The position numbers and the translations under genes were made by a program. Shown piece by piece: positions 7,004-8,137 of a stretch of DNA of 8,137 bases; position 1 is the first letter of the stretch; each line of letters opens with the position of its first letter. Below the pieces are notes generated by a model, which made no database searches, had not been told where the DNA came from, and worked only from the letters and a program-made list of their open reading frames with translations. This DNA is from Opitutaceae bacterium (lineage in GTDB: Bacteria; Verrucomicrobiota; Verrucomicrobiia; Opitutales; Opitutaceae), in the NCBI GenBank assembly GCA_016715765.1, contig JADJZJ010000055.1:1-8137 (forward strand). Reading direction: 5' to 3'.

Positions 7004-8137
7004 ATGACCGCCAAGCTGTTCGAAGCCGCCCTGGGCATTACGTCCCCCTGGTACATCAAAGACGTCGATTTCGACGCTGCCCAGAAGTCGTTGACCATCA
7101 CGGTCGATTTCGTCGCCGGCAGCCGCTTTGCCGTGCCCGGCATCGAGGGCACCCACCCGGCCCACGACACCGTGACCAAGCGCTATCGGCATCTGAACTT
7201 CTTCCAACACGAGTGCCATCTGGAAGTCCGCGTGCCGCGAGTGCGGCTGCCCGACGGCGGCATTCGCCAGGTCGAACCCGACTGGTCCGGCCGGCTGGCC
7301 GGCTTCACGCTGCTCTTCGAGGCGCTGATCATGACCCTGTGCCGGGAAATGACCTTCGCGGCCGTGGCCCGGCTGGTGAATCTCTCCTGGCATCAGGTGG
7401 TGGCCATCTGCAAGCGCTACGTCGATCTGGGCGTGGCGCAGGCCGACTTCTCCGCCGTCAAGCGTCTGGCGGCGGATGAGACCTCGAAGGCCCGCGGCCA
7501 TGACTACATCACCCTGGTCGCCGATGCTGACGAGCGCCGGGTGCTGTTCGTCACCGAGGGCCGGGGGGCTGAGACGATCCAGGCCTTTGCCGCCGACTTT
7601 ACCGCCCACGGCGGCGATCCTGAGGCCGTGGCGTCCATTTCCATCGACATGTCGCCTGCTTTCATCAAGGGCGTGACCAAGCATCTGCCCAACGCCCGAA
7701 TTACCTTCGACAAGTTTCACGTCATCGCTCACGCCAGCACCGCCGTCGACAAGACCCGGCGTATCGAACAGCGGACTGATCCGAGCCTCAGGGTTGCGCT
7801 GGAAGCTTCTGAAGGACCGGGCGAGCCTGGCGCCGGCGGCCCGCGTCGACCTCGATGCGCTGATCGCCCAGGTGACGACCAAGCGCACCGCCCGGGCCTT
7901 CGGCTTTACAAGGAGCAGTTGCGCGAGATCCTGGAGCGCAAGCAGATCAATGTCGTGCGCGCCATGCTCCGGCAATGGGCGACCAATGTGATGCGCTCCA
8001 AGGTCGAGCCGATGAAGGAGGTCGCCAGGATGATCCGCAGTCACATCGAGGGCATCGTCGCCTGGACCCAGACCCGCCAGACCAACGGCTTCCTTGAAGC
8101 CATTAACGGCCTCTTCCAGCCGCAAAGCGCAAGGCCT
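7004..8137 (+). CDS. ISL3-family transposase (3' end outside window, internally frameshifted)
   Basis: DDE transposase that cuts and moves the insertion sequence. The frame from ATG 7004 has no stop and runs off the window after 378 codons. Seen in order: N-terminal LFEAALGITSPWYIKDV; a zf-ISL3-like region (about residues 40-85) ending YRHLNFFQHECHLEVRVPRV; GFTLLFEALIMTLCREM; a helix-turn-helix-like stretch (MTFAAVARLVNLSWHQVV, about 115-135); catalytic Asp158 (codon 7475-7477) in LAADETSKARGHDYITLVAD; Asp215 (7646-7648) in SIDMSPAFIKGV; FDKFHVIAHA; and Glu365 (8096-8098) in TNGFLEAINGLF. The zinc-finger cysteine pairs are replaced (FAVPGIEG, RLPDGG). Between about 7785 and 7910 the true protein shifts to another frame (LRWKLLKDRASLAPAARVDL), then returns with KEQLREILERK. 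A further shift is likely near 8118, where AAKRKA would be expected. The literal frame is open but scrambled there. Because it has no stop in the window it is easy to overlook. Confidence 0.88.
   Translation, partial: MTAKLFEAALGITSPWYIKDVDFDAAQKSLTITVDFVAGSRFAVPGIEGTHPAHDTVTKRYRHLNFFQHECHLEVRVPRVRLPDGGIRQVEPDWSGRLAGFTLLFEALIMTLCREMTFAAVARLVNLSWHQVVAICKRYVDLGVAQADFSAVKRLAADETSKARGHDYITLVADADERRVLFVTEGRGAETIQAFAADFTAHGGDPEAVASISIDMSPAFIKGVTKHLPNARITFDKFHVIAHASTAVDKTRRIEQRTDPSLRVALEASEGPGEPGAGGPRRPRCADRPGDDQAHRPGLRLYKEQLREILERKQINVVRAMLRQWATNVMRSKVEPMKEVARMIRSHIEGIVAWTQTRQTNGFLEAINGLFQPQSARP
7004..8137 (+). mobile_element. ISL3-family insertion sequence, partial; ends not located
   Basis: Defined here by its transposase only. 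The right end lies beyond the window, so terminal inverted repeats and the usual 8-bp target duplication cannot be matched. The left end must lie upstream of 7004; the hairpin block at 6811-6981 may be inside or outside the element. Confidence 0.6.

Noticed and set aside
6800..8125. Long minus-strand open frame of 441 codons
   Set aside because: It is antisense to the ISL3 transposase, whose motifs are clear on the plus strand, and it runs through the hairpin block. High-GC shadow frame.
1..8137. tRNA, rRNA or riboswitch
   Set aside because: No cloverleaf with a GTTCRA-type arm, no rRNA core sequence and no known riboswitch motif was seen by eye.

Overview
GC-rich bacterial DNA, most likely from a beta- or gammaproteobacterium. 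The reasons are a BarA/GacS-type hybrid kinase, a REC-GGDEF-EAL c-di-GMP protein, a long DmdC-type acyl-CoA dehydrogenase and an ISL3 transposase with proteobacterial-style motifs. The taxonomic call is inference only.

Layout. (1) 1-4579, plus strand: a probable signalling operon. It holds the C-terminal end of an ABC-type substrate-binding protein (ends 176), a BarA-like hybrid sensor kinase starting 14 nt later (191-2879), and a response regulator with GGDEF and EAL domains (about 2875-4579). The simplest model is that a periplasmic binding protein senses a ligand, the tripartite kinase relays phosphate through its HPt domain, and the REC-GGDEF-EAL protein changes c-di-GMP. (2) 4580-4727: short convergent gap with no gene and no convincing terminator. 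(3) 6517-4728, minus strand: an acyl-CoA dehydrogenase of about 596 codons. (4) About 6686-6533, minus strand: a small frameshifted HicA-type toxin gene just upstream of the dehydrogenase, with no recognisable HicB. (5) 6811-6981: a compact run of four hairpins, including a perfect 15-bp inverted repeat. (6) 7004-8137, plus strand: an ISL3-family transposase that runs off the window end with its DDE residues visible.

Quality. Nearly every gene is broken by single-base frameshifts, yet the protein motifs continue in the next frame with almost no residue loss. This happens in the kinase, the c-di-GMP protein, the dehydrogenase, hicA and the transposase alike. It looks like uncorrected indel errors in the read or assembly rather than true gene decay. 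Coordinates below are therefore whole-gene spans, and the literal reading frames inside them are fragmented.
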